From: a virus
Direction: 5' to 3' (one strand)
Virus record (IMG/VR): IMGVR_UViG_3300024348_000227
Coordinates: 1-25,013 of that record
Length of the DNA stretch: 25,013 nt
Both the position numbers and the translations under genes were made by a program. This document shows, piece by piece, positions 13,360 through 20,965 of this stretch. Numbering within the stretch: the first letter of the stretch is position 1; the number at the start of each line of letters is the position of its first letter. The notes beneath the pieces are model-generated. The model was not told the origin of the DNA. It searched no databases and saw nothing but the letters and a program-made list of their open reading frames with translations.

Positions 13360-13632
13360 TTAGCAGTCCCATTTACGCAAAGCGAGGGCTTTGCGGGTGG
13401 GGCGTCCTTTGGAATCTTTTAATGGTCCTTTGGATGCGCCCATTCTGGCGCAGAATGAGTCTCGGCGTGCTGCTGCTTTGGGGGATTTAGCTGCTTGTTT
13501 GGCTGACACGGGCGGCTTTAGTGTTCCACCTGTTTGTGCTTTGTAGGATGCCCGTCCTTTAGCATTTAAACCGCCTGCTGGGTTTTTGCCTTCGGCTCGG
13601 GTCCATGCAGGGGTTTTCTTTTTGGCTGCCAT
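13360..13632 (-). CDS. DUF6321-like basic phage protein
   Basis: 90 residues, very basic. Segments P-A-W-T-R-A-E-G-K-N-P-A-G-G-L-N-A-K-G, S-Y-K-A-Q-T-G-G-T-L-K-P-P-V, R-R-D-S-F-C-A-R-M and K-G-R-P-T-R-K-A-L-A-L-R-K-W match a small phage/virus family (DUF6321, from memory) that is almost invariant across unrelated phages. Its strong conservation and basic charge suggest binding of nucleic acid, but its job is not known. GGGAGAG lies just before the ATG. The stop is 10 nt from the tRNA. Confidence 0.8.
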   Translation of the reverse strand: MAAKKKTPAWTRAEGKNPAGGLNAKGRASYKAQTGGTLKPPVSAKQAAKSPKAAARRDSFCARMGASKGPLKDSKGRPTRKALALRKWDC

Positions 13633-13647
13633 AACTCTCCCTAGGGT

Positions 13648-13923
13648 TTATAGTTTGGTGATGCTGGTAATCCAGCCGATTGGAATATGGTTTATATCGC
13701 CAACACATTCAGGGGTTGGCATCTCCGCTTCAAAGATAGTACCAACCACCGTCAGGTAACCTTCTTGGCAGTCATGCCAGATTCTACCTAGGGTGGTGGC
13801 TTCGGAGTTGCGTGGCTCATAATCCTGAGTGTCATGCCAACCTGACGCTGGACAATAGGCATCTTGCCATTTGACTCGCACTTCGGTCCATTCAGGGATT
13901 GCTTTGATTTCTTGTGGAGTCAT
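13648..13923 (-). CDS. Small beta-rich phage hypothetical protein
   Basis: 91 residues from the ATG at 13923, which makes a TGATG overlap with the hidden membrane-protein gene; the longer frame to 14022 puts a Ser/Asn-rich stretch over that gene. Product MTPQEIKAIPEWTEVRVKWQ..., then G-W-H-D-T-Q-D-Y, T-L-G-R-I-W, G-Y-L-T-V-V-G-T-I-F and V-G-D-I-N-H-I-P-I-G-W-I. This recalls small SH3/OB-like phage proteins with the I-P-x-G-x-I ending. Function unknown. Confidence 0.65.
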   Translation of the reverse strand: MTPQEIKAIPEWTEVRVKWQDAYCPASGWHDTQDYEPRNSEATTLGRIWHDCQEGYLTVVGTIFEAEMPTPECVGDINHIPIGWITSITKL

Positions 13924-14051
13924 CAGTCTAGGTTCTTGTCTTTCCGTAGAGTCCACAGCGAGATTGCTGTCCCCGTTACTACCAGTGTTGTGGTCAAATA
14001 GGTTATTGTGTTTAAAATCCATTTTGCTGCTTGTTTCACTTGGTTGTCCAC
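13923..14051 (-). CDS. 42-residue single-span membrane miniprotein, GTG start
   Basis: Found by hand in a frame inside the 5' end of a longer overlapping frame. Starts GTG at 14051, the only start after the in-frame stop TAA. AGAGG is only 1 nt before it; a second GTG at 14039 is an alternative start. The product begins MDNQVKQAAKW and has one hydrophobic segment (ILNTITYLTTTLVVTGTAIS) and a short basic tail (LWTLRKDKNLD), a typical small phage membrane protein. TGATG overlap with the next gene. Confidence 0.6.
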   Translation of the reverse strand: MDNQVKQAAKWILNTITYLTTTLVVTGTAISLWTLRKDKNLD

Positions 14052-14070
14052 GCCTCTATTGTACTGTTAC

Positions 14071-14097
14071 GCAATACCACCTTCTGGGTGGTATTGC
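14071..14097. repeat. Perfect 11-bp inverted repeat
   Basis: GCAATACCACC (14071-14081) and GGTGGTATTGC (14087-14097) around the 5-nt loop TTCTG. It lies between divergent genes, so it may be an operator or a leader hairpin for the minus-strand miniprotein gene at 14051. No U run follows on either strand, which argues against a plain terminator. Confidence 0.6.
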
Positions 14098-14113
14098 TCT
14101 ATAGTACTATAGA
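14098..14113. promoter_or_regulatory. Perfect 16-bp palindrome TCTATAGTACTATAGA
   Basis: A perfect 16-bp palindrome in the divergent control region, directly beside the 11-bp hairpin. Its half TCTATAGTA is shared with both outer arms of the repeat at 6776-6852. It contains TATAGT on both strands, so it could be a dimeric repressor operator placed over divergent -10 elements. No good -35 box was found. Confidence 0.6.
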
Positions 14114-14158
14114 ACTGTCCTTTGACTGAACCTGATGGCTTACTCGTCTGGGGGACTC

Positions 14159-14268
14159 GCAACCCACAAGGTTGCTTAACCCCCCCTATAATCCCCCCCT
14201 TGTTCCCTAGCAGAGAGTAGTCAACCGACCACTCTCCGTGGTCAACTAGGAACAACCCTAGCATTTGT
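14159..14268 (+). promoter_or_regulatory. Candidate packaging (cos/pac) and/or small-terminase control region
   Basis: In order: hairpin GCAACC/GGTTGC (14159-14175); C7 (14180-14186), TATAAT (14187-14192), C7 (14193-14199); then a long-range pair TTGTTCCCTAG (14200-14210) with CTAGGAACAA (14246-14255), one bulged C. Inside are two mutually exclusive 6-bp hairpins, GAGAGT/ACTCTC (14213-14218 with 14231-14236) and GACCAC/GTGGTC (14227-14232 with 14238-14243). CCCTAGCA repeats at 14205 and 14257, GTCAAC at 14220 and 14241. Packaging sites usually adjoin the small terminase gene, which starts at 14269; AGGA at 14248 sits in the outer stem. Confidence 0.5.
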
Positions 14269-14694
14269 ATGTCTGAAAATATTATTGACGAACGCCAAGA
14301 AAAATACTTAAACTGGTTGTTGGTACCCGCCCCCATGCGTGTACCATCCACAACAGAAGCCTACGCTAAAGAAAACGGCATGGACACCTCAACCCTGAGG
14401 CGCTGGATGAAAAAACCCGTATTTAAAAACGAATGGCAAAAACGAGTAGAAGAACTACAAGGTTCTCCAGAACGAACCCAAAAACTATTGGACTCCGTAT
14501 ATCAGCGTGCTCTGGGCGGGGACAACAAAGCAGCACAACTATACCTTCAGGCTACAAACCGTTTGGCTCCCACACAAGTAACTGTGAACCATACGCAGTC
14601 TCTGGCAGAAATCAGCGACAAGGACCTAGAAGATTTAATCTCTAGCATGGCTGTGACTGAGCAGACTGCCAGATTAGATGCGGGTCATGGTTGA
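14269..14694 (+). CDS. terS: Terminase small subunit (HTH type)
   Basis: 141 residues. N-terminal HTH: F/W-x-x-W-L region then R-V-P-S-T-T-E-A-Y-A-K-E-N-G-M-D-T-S-T-L-R-R-W (23-46), the homeodomain-like type seen in phage terminase small subunits. It is followed by a helical oligomerisation part (S-P-E-R-T-Q-K-L-L-D-S-V-Y-Q-R-A-L, N-K-A-A-Q-L-Y-L-Q-A-T-N-R-L) and an acidic C-terminus. Small terminases bind the packaging site and hand DNA to the large subunit. The large subunit gene is 4.4 kb further on, separated by the fibre cassette, which is unusual. No good ribosome-binding site lies at normal spacing from the ATG. Confidence 0.75.
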   Translation: MSENIIDERQEKYLNWLLVPAPMRVPSTTEAYAKENGMDTSTLRRWMKKPVFKNEWQKRVEELQGSPERTQKLLDSVYQRALGGDNKAAQLYLQATNRLAPTQVTVNHTQSLAEISDKDLEDLISSMAVTEQTARLDAGHG

Positions 14695-14800
14695 GTGCCC
14701 TGAGTGTGGTTCTGACTTTCCTGAGAACCTTCGTGAGTGTCCTTGGTGCTGGTTTGAGGAAGAACCCCGCAAGATTCACCACATGCGTGACTTTGATTAA
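14678..14800 (+). CDS. 40-residue zinc-ribbon miniprotein
   Basis: Found by hand; overlaps the end of terS by 17 nt. The product begins MRVMVECPECGSDFPENLRE then C-P-W-C, giving two CxxC knuckles 10 residues apart (C-P-E-C ... C-P-W-C), a classical zinc ribbon, and a His-rich basic end (RKIHHMRDFD). ATG at 14678 or at 14687. There is no strong ribosome-binding site, so translation is probably coupled to terS. Its place between terS and the structural genes hints at a role in packaging or late transcription, which is a guess. Confidence 0.6.
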   Translation: MRVMVECPECGSDFPENLRECPWCWFEEEPRKIHHMRDFD

Positions 14801-14812
14801 GGAACAGGTTCC
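14801..14812. repeat. Short inverted repeat GGAACAGGTTCC
   Basis: GGAAC and GTTCC around AG, immediately after the stop codon at 14800 and 9 nt before the adaptor gene start. GGAAC-containing stems or boxes also occur in the gaps at 20711 and 23274-23288. Confidence 0.4.
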
Positions 14813-14820
14813 CTACTAGT

Positions 14821-15159
14821 ATGGTGCCCGCAACTCAAAATATTAAGATTACTCGTGGCGACACCGAGGTTTTTGTGTTTACGCTACAAAACGCTGACGG
14901 TACCCCCATGAATTTAACTGGTTCTTCTTTTGCTAGTCAGATTCGTTATGCTTATGATTCTGCTACTGTCGGTGCTGCTTTTGTTTGTACTTTAACAAAC
15001 GCTGTTGGCGGTGTTGTCACTGCCACACTATCTGCTGGTGACTCTGCGTTGCTAACTACTGGTTCTGCTTTTTGGGACCTTCAGCGTACTGTGGGTGGTG
15101 TTGTAACTACTATTCTTTCTGGTAAATGTAGTATTTTGCCTGATGTAACCAGACTGTAA
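14821..15159 (+). CDS. Small beta-sandwich tail/fibre adaptor-like protein
   Basis: 112 residues, all beta by appearance. I-K-I-T-R-G-D-T-E-V-F-V-F-T-L-Q, P-M-N-L-T-G-S-S-F-A-S-Q-I-R, G-G-V-V-T-A-T-L-S-A-G-D-S-A-L-L and F-W-D-L-Q-R-T...I-L-S-G-K...P-D-V-T-R-L recall the beta-sandwich N-terminal domains of tail-fibre or baseplate adaptor proteins (BppU-like, LtfC/gp6-like). Those attach fibres to the tail. It opens the fibre cassette and is followed after 3 nt by the collagen-like fibre, so it is probably the base to which fibres join. The assignment is by pattern only. Confidence 0.6.
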   Translation: MVPATQNIKITRGDTEVFVFTLQNADGTPMNLTGSSFASQIRYAYDSATVGAAFVCTLTNAVGGVVTATLSAGDSALLTTGSAFWDLQRTVGGVVTTILSGKCSILPDVTRL

Positions 15160-16263
<1,104 letters not shown>

Positions 16264-16265
16264 AT

Positions 16266-16613
16266 ATGGCAAGTGGAGACAGAGTAGAAACACGATTGGT
16301 TAACTCTACGGCGTTGTCAGCAACAGACGCAGCCCTTGGGTCTGGCGTTGTTGCAGCGGGTCATGTGTGGGTTATTAAGCAAGTTATGTTGTGTAATACT
16401 AGTGGCACGGACAGGTTGGTGTATTTAGGTATTGGTAATACGGTTACGGGTGGAACTTCTAGTCGTTTTATGCATGCGCTTCCTATTGCGGGTTATGATA
16501 CTATTATTTTAGATACGGCTGTTGTGTTGAACGCTGGCGATAGGTTGTGGGGTTACTCTGACTTTGCTGGTTCTGTTAATGTGACTGTTGTAGGTTGGGA
16601 TAAAACTCTGTAA
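16266..16613 (+). CDS. Small beta-structured fibre-cassette protein
   Basis: 115 residues, mainly beta, with no collagen triplets: S-G-V-V-A-A-G-H-V-W-V-I-K-Q-V-M-L-C-N, L-V-Y-L-G-I-G-N, T-I-I-L-D-T-A-V-V-L-N-A-G-D-R-L-W-G-Y-S and V-N-V-T-V-V-G-W. The pattern (a compact jelly-roll ending V-x-G-W) recalls small fibre-associated or head-fibre proteins. GGAG lies 8 nt before the ATG. It shares the operon with the fibres, its stop overlapping the next ATG (TAATG). Confidence 0.6.
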   Translation: MASGDRVETRLVNSTALSATDAALGSGVVAAGHVWVIKQVMLCNTSGTDRLVYLGIGNTVTGGTSSRFMHALPIAGYDTIILDTAVVLNAGDRLWGYSDFAGSVNVTVVGWDKTL

Positions 16614-17548
16614 TGGCTATTTCTAGTGTTTTGGGTTCGTCTGCGTTGTTGCCTGCGGGTTTAGGGTTCCGCAATGTCTTGATTAACGGCGACTTTAAAG
16701 TGTGGCAACGAGGGACTTCAATCACTGTAACTAGTGGTACGCCTTATACAGCCGATAGATGGTGTGTTACGGCAGGGGGGACAGCCAACTTTTCGGCATC
16801 CCGTCAAACAGCAAGCCTTGACGGTTTTCAGTATTGTTTGAGGCTTCAACGCACGGCATCCAATACAAACACTTCAGTACTTTATTTAAGTCAACCTGTT
16901 GAAACAGTTAATTCAATTCCTTTAGCAAATAAACAAATTACATTTTCTTTTTATGCTAGGGCTGGCGCAAACTTTTCTGATGCAAGTTCTGCTTTGAATA
17001 TCCGTATTGTTACGGGTACTGGCACGGATGGCAACTATCTTGCAGCGACACTTACTGGGCAATCTTTCCAGTTAGATACCACGGCGACGCTTACTACATC
17101 TTGGCAAAGATTTACTTATTCGGTTCTTGTTCCTTCGGGCGTTAATCAGATTCAGCCTGTCTTTTTTTATACTCCTGTTGGTACGGCTGGTGCGGCTGAC
17201 TATGTGGAGATTACTGGTGTGCAGTTGGAACAAAATCTTCAGCCAACCCCGTTTGAACAACGCCCATACGGTGTAGAACTAGAACTATGCCAACGGTATT
17301 TCTTCAAATTTGTTAGTGCTGCAATTAGTTGGTTGTCATTTATTTATGCAGGAACACAATACCGATTGACACTTCCGCATCCTGTTTCAATGCGTATAGC
17401 CCCTCATACTGTTTCTACATCTACATGGCAAGGTGGGTCAACCCCGTCATTAAGTGGTTCTAGTGTTCTTGCAACTAATTGGGTAACGACTGCTGGTTGG
17501 TTTTATATGAACGAAGCAACATCTATTGAAATAAGTTCGGAGTTGTAA
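16613..17548 (+). CDS. Tail fibre / carbohydrate-binding protein
   Basis: 311 residues. N-terminal anchor M-A-I-S-S-V-L-G-S-S-A-L-L-P-A-G, then N-V-L-I-N-G-D-F-K-V-W-Q-R-G-T, Y-T-A-D-R-W, I-T-F-S-F-Y-A-R-A-G and W-Q-R-F-T-Y: the order of a carbohydrate-binding-module-like jelly roll common in phage fibre proteins. The segment V-E-L-E-L-C-Q-R-Y-F-F-K-F that follows is also frequent there. It probably binds a cell-surface sugar. The N-terminal anchor resembles that of the 17707 protein (MGITQQIGASSLIKAG). Confidence 0.8.
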   Translation: MAISSVLGSSALLPAGLGFRNVLINGDFKVWQRGTSITVTSGTPYTADRWCVTAGGTANFSASRQTASLDGFQYCLRLQRTASNTNTSVLYLSQPVETVNSIPLANKQITFSFYARAGANFSDASSALNIRIVTGTGTDGNYLAATLTGQSFQLDTTATLTTSWQRFTYSVLVPSGVNQIQPVFFYTPVGTAGAADYVEITGVQLEQNLQPTPFEQRPYGVELELCQRYFFKFVSAAISWLSFIYAGTQYRLTLPHPVSMRIAPHTVSTSTWQGGSTPSLSGSSVLATNWVTTAGWFYMNEATSIEISSEL

Positions 17549-17707
17549 ATGTATTACACACATACTGACCCTCTATTAAATTCAACCACTTTGGCTTTAC
17601 ATGATGGCGAAGTCATTACTTACTTTACGGAACAAAGCCCTTTGCATGGAGCGTATCTTGCGTGGGTTGCTGAAGGAAACGAAGCAACAGAATGGACAGG
17701 TAACTAA
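17549..17707 (+). CDS. 52-residue fibre-associated miniprotein (possible assembly chaperone)
   Basis: Found by hand directly after the 311-residue fibre gene (adjacent start) and overlapping the next one (TAATG). Product MYYTHTDPLLNSTTLALHDG..., ending H-G-A-Y-L-A-W-V-A-E-G-N-E-A-T-E-W. The Y-L-x-W-x-A-E-G-N pattern is seen in small phage proteins beside tail-fibre genes and is often part of fibre-assembly proteins. A chaperone role is inferred from position and motif. Confidence 0.65.
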   Translation: MYYTHTDPLLNSTTLALHDGEVITYFTEQSPLHGAYLAWVAEGNEATEWTGN

Positions 17708-18372
17708 TGGGTATCACACAGCAAATCGGTGCTAGTTCACTAATTAAGGCGGGTGTTATTGAAAACACCGCCAACCGCCCTGCATCACCATATGAAGGTC
17801 AAGTCATATTCCAAAAAGACACGGACCAGTTGCTTGTGTGGAATGGTACGGCTTGGGTTATCCCGAACAGCCCTGCACAAAACCCACAAGGGTTGGAACT
17901 TGTCAAGACACAAACCATTGGTAGCGGAGTAACATCTCAACTGGTATCTAACTGTTTTAGTAGCACCTATGATAATTATCGTGTCGTTATATCAGATTTT
18001 GCGACATCAGCAAATGGCGAGTATCTAGCAATAAGAACAATGATAGCAAATGGTGGATATAGGTTTGGCGGTTTTTATGTGGCTTACACTTCTGCCTCAG
18101 TAGTGGCAACGGCAAGTAATGGTATGGATTATTTTCCTATTGCGTTTACTTCCTCTAACACTGCATATCGCAATCATGTGTCTTGTGAAATATACGCACC
18201 ATATTTGTCTTTGGTTCCTAGGTTTGTGTCATCTAATGCTAGTCAAGCATACAACACTAATTTTAATGGGTTGGTTGCTGACACAACATCAACTACTGAT
18301 TTAACAGTATTAGTGAATGCTGGAACCATGACTGGTGGCACTATTGCTGTGTATGGATACCGAAAGGCATAA
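17707..18372 (+). CDS. Tail fibre protein with PYEGQ-type N-terminal module
   Basis: 221 residues. N-terminal G-I-T-Q-Q-I-G-A-S-S-L-I-K-A-G, then N-R-P-A-S-P-Y-E-G-Q-V-I-F-Q-K-D-T-D-Q-L and L-V-W-N-G-T-A-W-V, a short module widely used before phage fibre tips. The remaining ~150 residues are a beta-rich domain (Y-R-V-V-I-S-D-F, V-S-C-E-I-Y-A-P-Y, I-A-V-Y-G-Y-R) of a type seen in tail-fibre heads. It shares the N-terminal module with the protein at 18494 but has a different C-terminal domain. Confidence 0.75.
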   Translation: MGITQQIGASSLIKAGVIENTANRPASPYEGQVIFQKDTDQLLVWNGTAWVIPNSPAQNPQGLELVKTQTIGSGVTSQLVSNCFSSTYDNYRVVISDFATSANGEYLAIRTMIANGGYRFGGFYVAYTSASVVATASNGMDYFPIAFTSSNTAYRNHVSCEIYAPYLSLVPRFVSSNASQAYNTNFNGLVADTTSTTDLTVLVNAGTMTGGTIAVYGYRKA

Positions 18373-18374
18373 CA

Positions 18375-18494
18375 ATGACAAGACCAAATATAGGTATAGA
18401 TGATGAAGTCCGTGAGATGACCGAAGAAGAATACGAAGCATTGCTTGCATCAGGCTGGACTGAAGAAGGCACACCACTGGGGGGTGCTGTGTAA
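18375..18494 (+). CDS. 39-residue fibre-associated miniprotein
   Basis: Found by hand; starts 2 nt after the preceding fibre gene and overlaps the next ATG (TAATG). Product MTRPNIGIDDEVREMTEEEY..., then A-L-L-A-S-G-W-T. The R-E-M-T-x-E-E-Y/F-x-x-L-x-x-x-G-W motif is a frequent tail of small phage proteins encoded by fibre operons. Acidic and helical. Role in fibre folding is inferred. Confidence 0.6.
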   Translation: MTRPNIGIDDEVREMTEEEYEALLASGWTEEGTPLGGAV

Positions 18495-19060
18495 TGGCTA
18501 TTAGTAATAATTCAACTGGTTTACGCACAGGTGTATGCACCAGTGCGACACGCCCTACAGCCCCGTATGAGGGTCAGATGATTTACGAAACCGATACGGA
18601 TATGGTGGCGATTTGGAACGGCACAGCATGGCGGTATTTGGCTGCGACTACAGCAGCAAGTGGCTCTGTTTTACAAGTAGCACCGCAAGGTATTTTTTCA
18701 ACCCAAACGCAGTTTACGGGTGGCACTTTTGCCGACCTTGGAGTTAATGTTTCCATAACACCAAAATCGTCATCATCAAAAATTATGCTGTTTGGTTTAT
18801 GTAACTGGTATTCAGCGTCAACTAACTATTTTGTTACTTTTAACATTGAAAGAAACGGAACACAAGTTACTGTTAGCAATAACCAACACACGGACAACGC
18901 AACAAACACTTCTCGTTCAACAAGTTTAATATTTATAGATTCACCAGCAACAACTTCTGCATTAACTTATAAATTAAGAATTAACGCCAACGGTCATAGT
19001 CTTTATGCTCAACATAACGGTGCGCCGTCAATTCTTATTGCTATGGAGATTGCAGGCTAA
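18494..19060 (+). CDS. Tail fibre protein with PYEGQ-type module and beta-rich head
   Basis: 188 residues. Begins M-A-I-S-N-N-S-T-G-L-R-T-G, then T-R-P-T-A-P-Y-E-G-Q-M-I-Y-E-T-D-T-D and A-I-W-N-G-T-A-W, parallel to the 17707 protein. The C-terminal ~120 residues (F-T-G-G-T-F-A-D-L-G-V-N-V-S-I-T-P-K-S-S-S-S-K-I, V-T-F-N-I-E-R-N-G-T, I-L-I-A-M-E-I) form a strand-rich head domain seen in several phage receptor-binding tips. Third member of a modular fibre set in this operon. Confidence 0.75.
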   Translation: MAISNNSTGLRTGVCTSATRPTAPYEGQMIYETDTDMVAIWNGTAWRYLAATTAASGSVLQVAPQGIFSTQTQFTGGTFADLGVNVSITPKSSSSKIMLFGLCNWYSASTNYFVTFNIERNGTQVTVSNNQHTDNATNTSRSTSLIFIDSPATTSALTYKLRINANGHSLYAQHNGAPSILIAMEIAG

Positions 19061-19091
19061 ACCTGCCAACAGAAGGGAACCACATTCCCTT
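19052..19091 (+). terminator. Two tandem hairpins before the large terminase gene
   Basis: GCAGG and CCTGC (19052-19066) around CTAAA, which includes the stop codon of the fibre gene, and AAGGGAA and TTCCCTT (19073-19091) around CCACA. No T run follows, so an intrinsic terminator is doubtful. They may be RNA processing or stability elements separating fibre and terminase mRNA. Confidence 0.4.
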
Positions 19092-19108
19092 GGACATAAA
19101 AGAATATT

Positions 19109-20710
19109 ATGGATTTACAATCATTAATACATGAAAAAGAATGGCGTAAATGCCGAGGGGCAGATGACGCCACCTTAGAAGAACAACTAGATGCGTTCGT
19201 TTACTTCTGTGAAAACTATTGGAGTATTAAACACCCCGAAAAAGGGCGTATAATGTTTGAGATGCGTGACGCACAGATAGAAACCATGCAGGTATGGATG
19301 TCGGCACGATACAGTGTTGTCCTGAAGGCACGCCAGATTGGTTTCTCCACTCTGGCTGCTGCATACGCTTTCTGGTTGGTTTATTTCCGCCCCGACAGAT
19401 TCATAGTCATGTTGTCCCGTACTGAACGAGAGTCAGTTAAACTGCTGGCTAAGTCTAAGTATGGTTTTCGTTTTCTTCCGCAGTGGATGAAAGAACGAGG
19501 ACCTAAGCAGACTACTGACCATCAGTTAAAGATGGTGTTTGAGAATGAGTCGGCGCTGGAGTCTCTACCTAGTGGTAGCGACCCTGCCCGTGGTGAGTCG
19601 GTGTATTTGGTTATTGTGGACGAATGGGGTTTCCTGCCGAACCCTGAGGAGGCGTGGGCTTCTATTGAGCCGATTGCCGATGTGGGTGGTCGTGTGATTG
19701 GTTTGTCCACGGCTAATGGTTCGGGTAACTTCTTTCACCAGTTATGGGTTGGTTCCCAAACAGGTACCAACCAGTTTGAAGGTATTTTCTTCCCGTGGAG
19801 TGCAGGTGACCGTGATGATGATTGGTATGAAGTTAAAACAAAAAACATGCCTAGTTGGCAGTTGCATCAAGAATACCCACGGTCCCCTGAGGAGGCTTTT
19901 GTTAAGTCTGGTAATCCTGTGTTTGATATTGATTTGCTTGATACTTTTAGCACTATTGACCCACTCGTTGGTTATCTTCATGTTTACTCTAATAAGAACT
20001 ATGAATTCCGTGATGGGGATGACGGGAATCTTAGCGTATGGGATTTTCCTAGGGCTGATTGTGTTTATGTGATTGGGGCTGATGTCGCCGAAGGCTTGAG
20101 CCATGGCGACTACAGTTCTGCTCATGTTATTAATGCGGGGACAGGTGAGATTGTTGCTACTTGGCATGGACATATAGAGCCAGACTTGTTTGGTGAGTTA
20201 CTGTCGGATATTGGTTGGTGGTATAATCAGGCTTTGCTGGGTGTGGAGTCCAACAACCACGGTTTGACCACTCTCAAGGCATCCCAAAAGTATGGGTACC
20301 GTAATATTTACCGTCAGCGTCGGTTGTCCCAGCGTAATCCTGAACAGTCTGAGACTTTGGGTTGGCGCACAACAAGTGCGACGAAACCACTGGCGATTGA
20401 CGAGTTGGCTGCAGCCCTACGGGATGGAGACATCACTTTATACTGTTACAGGACGATTGCCGAGTTGCGGACCTATGTGCGCAAGGAGAATGGTAAGACG
20501 GCTGGGTCGCCTCATGACGATAGAACTATTAGTTTGGCTATTGCTAACCAGATGATTCACTATGTTTGGCTTCCTATGTACCGTGGGGATGTGTCTGTAC
20601 CTAAAAATAGTCTTTTATGGTGGGAACAGCACCTTTATAGTGAGGTTAGTGCGGGTAAAACACCGATTGGTGGTCATAATATTCGTTCCAAGACCGCAAA
20701 TTACCAATAA
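19109..20710 (+). CDS. terL: Terminase large subunit
   Basis: 533 residues. ATPase: Walker-A-like K-A-R-Q-I-G-F-S (73-80), the R-Q-x-G-x-S/T form usual in terminases; L-S-R-T-E-R-E-S-V next; Walker B Y-L-V-I-V-D-E-W-G (166-174; D171, E172); coupling motif G-L-S-T-A-N-G (198-204). Nuclease: I-G-A-D-V-A-E-G (322-329, D325), G-V-E-S-N-N-H-G (378-385, E380) and H-D-D-R-T-I-S-L-A-I-A (469-479, D470/D471). All three acidic residues for metal binding are present. It pumps DNA into the prohead and cuts concatemers, with the small subunit at 14269. It lies right upstream of the portal region. Confidence 0.95.
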   Translation: MDLQSLIHEKEWRKCRGADDATLEEQLDAFVYFCENYWSIKHPEKGRIMFEMRDAQIETMQVWMSARYSVVLKARQIGFSTLAAAYAFWLVYFRPDRFIVMLSRTERESVKLLAKSKYGFRFLPQWMKERGPKQTTDHQLKMVFENESALESLPSGSDPARGESVYLVIVDEWGFLPNPEEAWASIEPIADVGGRVIGLSTANGSGNFFHQLWVGSQTGTNQFEGIFFPWSAGDRDDDWYEVKTKNMPSWQLHQEYPRSPEEAFVKSGNPVFDIDLLDTFSTIDPLVGYLHVYSNKNYEFRDGDDGNLSVWDFPRADCVYVIGADVAEGLSHGDYSSAHVINAGTGEIVATWHGHIEPDLFGELLSDIGWWYNQALLGVESNNHGLTTLKASQKYGYRNIYRQRRLSQRNPEQSETLGWRTTSATKPLAIDELAAALRDGDITLYCYRTIAELRTYVRKENGKTAGSPHDDRTISLAIANQMIHYVWLPMYRGDVSVPKNSLLWWEQHLYSEVSAGKTPIGGHNIRSKTANYQ

Positions 20711-20731
20711 AGGAACAAGTACTGTATTGTT

Positions 20732-20965
20732 ATGGGTTTATATGAATATAACTGTCTGGAATGTGGCAAATCGTGTACTGCAGAGGGTGCCCAACGCCGT
20801 GGTGATGTTTGTTTTAAATGCCATGTGCGTGGTATTAACCTTGGGTTTACTTACGGCAAGGAAAACTTCCATGGTGACACTGTTCGTGAGAAGCAAGATA
20901 AGATGTTTGCCGATGCTAAGGCTAAAGGCATGACGATTGCCCCTGCAAAAGATTACGGCTTCTAA
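20732..20965 (+). CDS. Small zinc-finger protein
   Basis: 77 residues. C-L-E-C-G-K-S-C (8-15) and C-F-K-C-H (27-31) give two paired-Cys knuckles; the rest (G-I-N-L-G-F-T-Y-G-K-E-N-F-H-G-D-T, K-D-Y-G-F) is a conserved-looking tail. Small Cys4 proteins with this shape are common between terminase and portal genes in actinophages. Stop overlaps the next ATG (TAATG). Role unknown, perhaps in packaging or late regulation. Confidence 0.7.
   Translation: MGLYEYNCLECGKSCTAEGAQRRGDVCFKCHVRGINLGFTYGKENFHGDTVREKQDKMFADAKAKGMTIAPAKDYGF

Noticed and set aside
14067-14351. 94-residue minus-strand frame over the control region
   Set aside because: Covers the divergent repeats and the start of terS; Ser/Gly-rich, no family.
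19742-20173. 143-residue minus-strand frame opposite terL
   Set aside because: Lies over the terminase nuclease domain; no motif or start signal.
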